NCBI RefSeq assembly: GCF_013817345.1
Contig: NZ_JACDCW010000001.1
Location: 1 to 64,000 of the forward strand
Direction of reading: 5' to 3'
Length of the DNA stretch: 64,000 nt
From: Methylibium sp.
Lineage (GTDB): Bacteria; Pseudomonadota; Gammaproteobacteria; Burkholderiales; Burkholderiaceae_C
Below are positions 62,520-64,000 of this stretch, piece by piece. The translations under genes and the position numbers were made by a program. Numbering within the stretch: position 1 is the stretch's first letter; each line of letters opens with the position of its first letter. The notes beneath the pieces were generated by a model. That model made no database searches. It worked only from the letters and a program-made list of their open reading frames with translations, and was not told where the DNA came from.

Positions 62520-63983
62520 TCAGGCGGTGCCCCCGACGGTCAGCCCGTCGATGCGCAACGTGGGCTGGCCCACGCCGACCGGCACGCTCTGGCCTTCCTT
62601 GCCGCAGGTGCCGATGCCGGTGTCGAGCGCCAGGTCGTTGCCGATCATCTTCACGCGGGTGAGCGAATCAGGGCCGTTGCCGATGATGGTGGCGCCCTTC
62701 ACCGGGTACTGAATCTTCCCGTTCTCGACCCAGAACGCCTCGCTCGCCGAGAACACGAACTTGCCGCTGGTGATGTCGACCTGGCCGCCGCCGAAGTTGG
62801 TGGCGTACAGGCCCTTTTTCATCGAGGCAACGATCTCTTCCTTCGACTTGTCGCCGCCCAGCATGTAGGTGTTGGTCATGCGCGGCATCGGCACATGGGC
62901 ATAGCTCTCGCGGCGGCCGTTGCCGGTCGGGGCAACCTTCATCAGCCGGGCGTTCATCGAGTCCTGGATGTAGCCCTTGAGGATGCCGTCCTCGATCAGC
63001 ACGTTGCGCTGGCTCGGGTTGCCCTCGTCATCGACGTTGAGCGAGCCGCGCCGGTCGGGGATGGTGCCGTCGTCGAGCACCGTCACGCCCTTGGCGGCCA
63101 CGCGCTGACCGACCCGCCCGGCAAAGGCGCTCGAGCCCTTGCGGTTGAAGTCGCCTTCCAGGCCGTGGCCGATGGCCTCGTGCAGCAGGATGCCGGGCCA
63201 GCCGGGGCCGAGCACCACCGTCATCTCGCCGGCCGGCGCCGGGCGGCTCTCCAGGTTGGTGAGCGCCGCGTTGACGGCCTGGTCCACGTAGCCGGCGATC
63301 ACGTCGTCGTGGAAGTAACCCAGCCCGAAACGCCCGCCGCCGCCGCCGGAACCCATTTCGCGCCGGCCGTCCTGTTCGGCGATGACGGTGACCGACAGGC
63401 GCACCAGCGGCCGCACGTCGGCGGCAATCGTGCCGTCGGCGCGCGCGACCAGCACCACGTCGTATTCGCCGGCGAGCCCCGCCATGACCTGCTTGATGCG
63501 CGGATCCTTGGCGCGCGCCATCTTCTCCATGCGTTCGAGCAGGGCAACCTTCTGCGTGCTGTCGAGCGTGGCGATCGGGTCCATCGGCGCGTACAGCACG
63601 CGGCTGGACGCCAGCCTGCGGGCGGGGCCGACCTTGACTCGCTTGCTGGCGCCGCTGGCGGCGATGCTGCGCACCGTGCGCGCGGCATCGAGCAGTGCGG
63701 CCTCGGAGATGTCGTCGCTGTAGGCGAACGCGGTCTTCTCGCCAGCCACGGCGCGCACGCCCACGCCCTGGTCGATGCCGAAACTGCCGCTCTTGACGAT
63801 GCCTTCTTCCAGGCTCCAGCCCTCGCTGCGCGTGTACTGGAAGTAAAGGTCAGCGTCGTCGATGCGGTGCTCGCCGATCACGCGCAGCGCGCCGGCCAGC
63901 TTGGCTTCGTCGAGGCCGAAGGGCTCGAGCAGGAGTTGCCGGGCGATGGCCAAGCGTTCGATGGTGGGTTCGCGTGAAATCAT
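62520..63983 (-). CDS. tldD: Metalloprotease TldD
   Basis: 487 residues. The metal-binding motif LLHEAIGHGLEGDFNRKG (HExxxH) is intact, and GTCGKEGQSVPVGVGQPTLR is the typical C-terminal segment. It forms a heterodimer with TldE/PmbA that degrades unfolded peptides and matures some peptide antibiotics. Start ATG at 63983. TldE is not in the window. Confidence 0.96.
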   Translation of the reverse strand: MISREPTIERLAIARQLLLEPFGLDEAKLAGALRVIGEHRIDDADLYFQYTRSEGWSLEEGIVKSGSFGIDQGVGVRAVAGEKTAFAYSDDISEAALLDAARTVRSIAASGASKRVKVGPARRLASSRVLYAPMDPIATLDSTQKVALLERMEKMARAKDPRIKQVMAGLAGEYDVVLVARADGTIAADVRPLVRLSVTVIAEQDGRREMGSGGGGGRFGLGYFHDDVIAGYVDQAVNAALTNLESRPAPAGEMTVVLGPGWPGILLHEAIGHGLEGDFNRKGSSAFAGRVGQRVAAKGVTVLDDGTIPDRRGSLNVDDEGNPSQRNVLIEDGILKGYIQDSMNARLMKVAPTGNGRRESYAHVPMPRMTNTYMLGGDKSKEEIVASMKKGLYATNFGGGQVDITSGKFVFSASEAFWVENGKIQYPVKGATIIGNGPDSLTRVKMIGNDLALDTGIGTCGKEGQSVPVGVGQPTLRIDGLTVGGTA

Positions 63984-64000
63984 GGTTTCATTCTAGGCAG

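Overview
The window is high-GC, gene-dense bacterial chromosome around a replication origin. It holds gyrB-dnaN-dnaA on the minus strand and rpmH-rnpA-yidD-yidC-mnmE on the plus strand. mnmG-rsmG-parA-parB follow about 28 kb further on, with two parS-like sites inside mnmG and rsmG. Gene order, the kdsD-kdsC-lptC set, the Gram-negative insertion in GyrB and overall composition suggest a betaproteobacterium of order Burkholderiales (Rubrivivax/Leptothrix/Methylibium-like). That placement is an inference from gene content, not from a search.

Layout. 1-1.8 kb: an FtsX-type ABC permease (cut by the window edge) and its ATPase. 2-6.4 kb: an MFS exporter, a ZIP-like membrane protein, a flavodoxin-fold protein and a small membrane protein. 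6.4-16.4 kb: the origin block. 16.5-25.5 kb: a cyclic-nucleotide-binding-fold protein, apt, two Tat-signal enzymes, a CPA2 antiporter, kdsD-kdsC-lptC, an SDR and a glycine-rich RRM protein. 25.7-33.8 kb: a BtuF-like binding protein, a MarC protein, a GMC oxidoreductase, a TSUP permease, a secreted alpha/beta hydrolase and a NatAB-type ABC exporter.

34-39.3 kb is the most unusual part. A LuxR-type quorum regulator without a luxI lies upstream of a colicin-V-type exporter (CvaA-like adaptor plus C39-peptidase ABC transporter). Between them I read a 59-codon ORF absent from the supplied track. It ends in a double-glycine-type leader followed by only 9-10 residues (GPRAPRTTW). Two matching 16-bp lux-box-like sites (CTG-N10-CAG) lie upstream of luxR and upstream of the peptide ORF. 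The simplest reading is a quorum-controlled system that matures and exports a very short peptide.

39.4-43.5 kb: a trehalose cassette (otsB, GH15 glucoamylase/trehalase-like, otsA). 43.5-44.6 kb: an SDR and a YkgJ-type cysteine-cluster protein. 44.8-51.5 kb: mnmG, rsmG, a Phd/PIN toxin-antitoxin pair wedged before parA, parA, a GNAT protein, an RBBP9-like hydrolase and parB. 51.9-56.8 kb: the prkA-yeaH-spoVR stress operon behind a good sigma-54 promoter match. 56.9-64 kb: a methyltransferase, a GlcD-type FAD oxidase, a PduO-type cobalamin adenosyltransferase, aroG with an aromatic-rich leader peptide and attenuator, ilvA and tldD. I saw no rRNA, tRNA, CRISPR array or insertion sequence.
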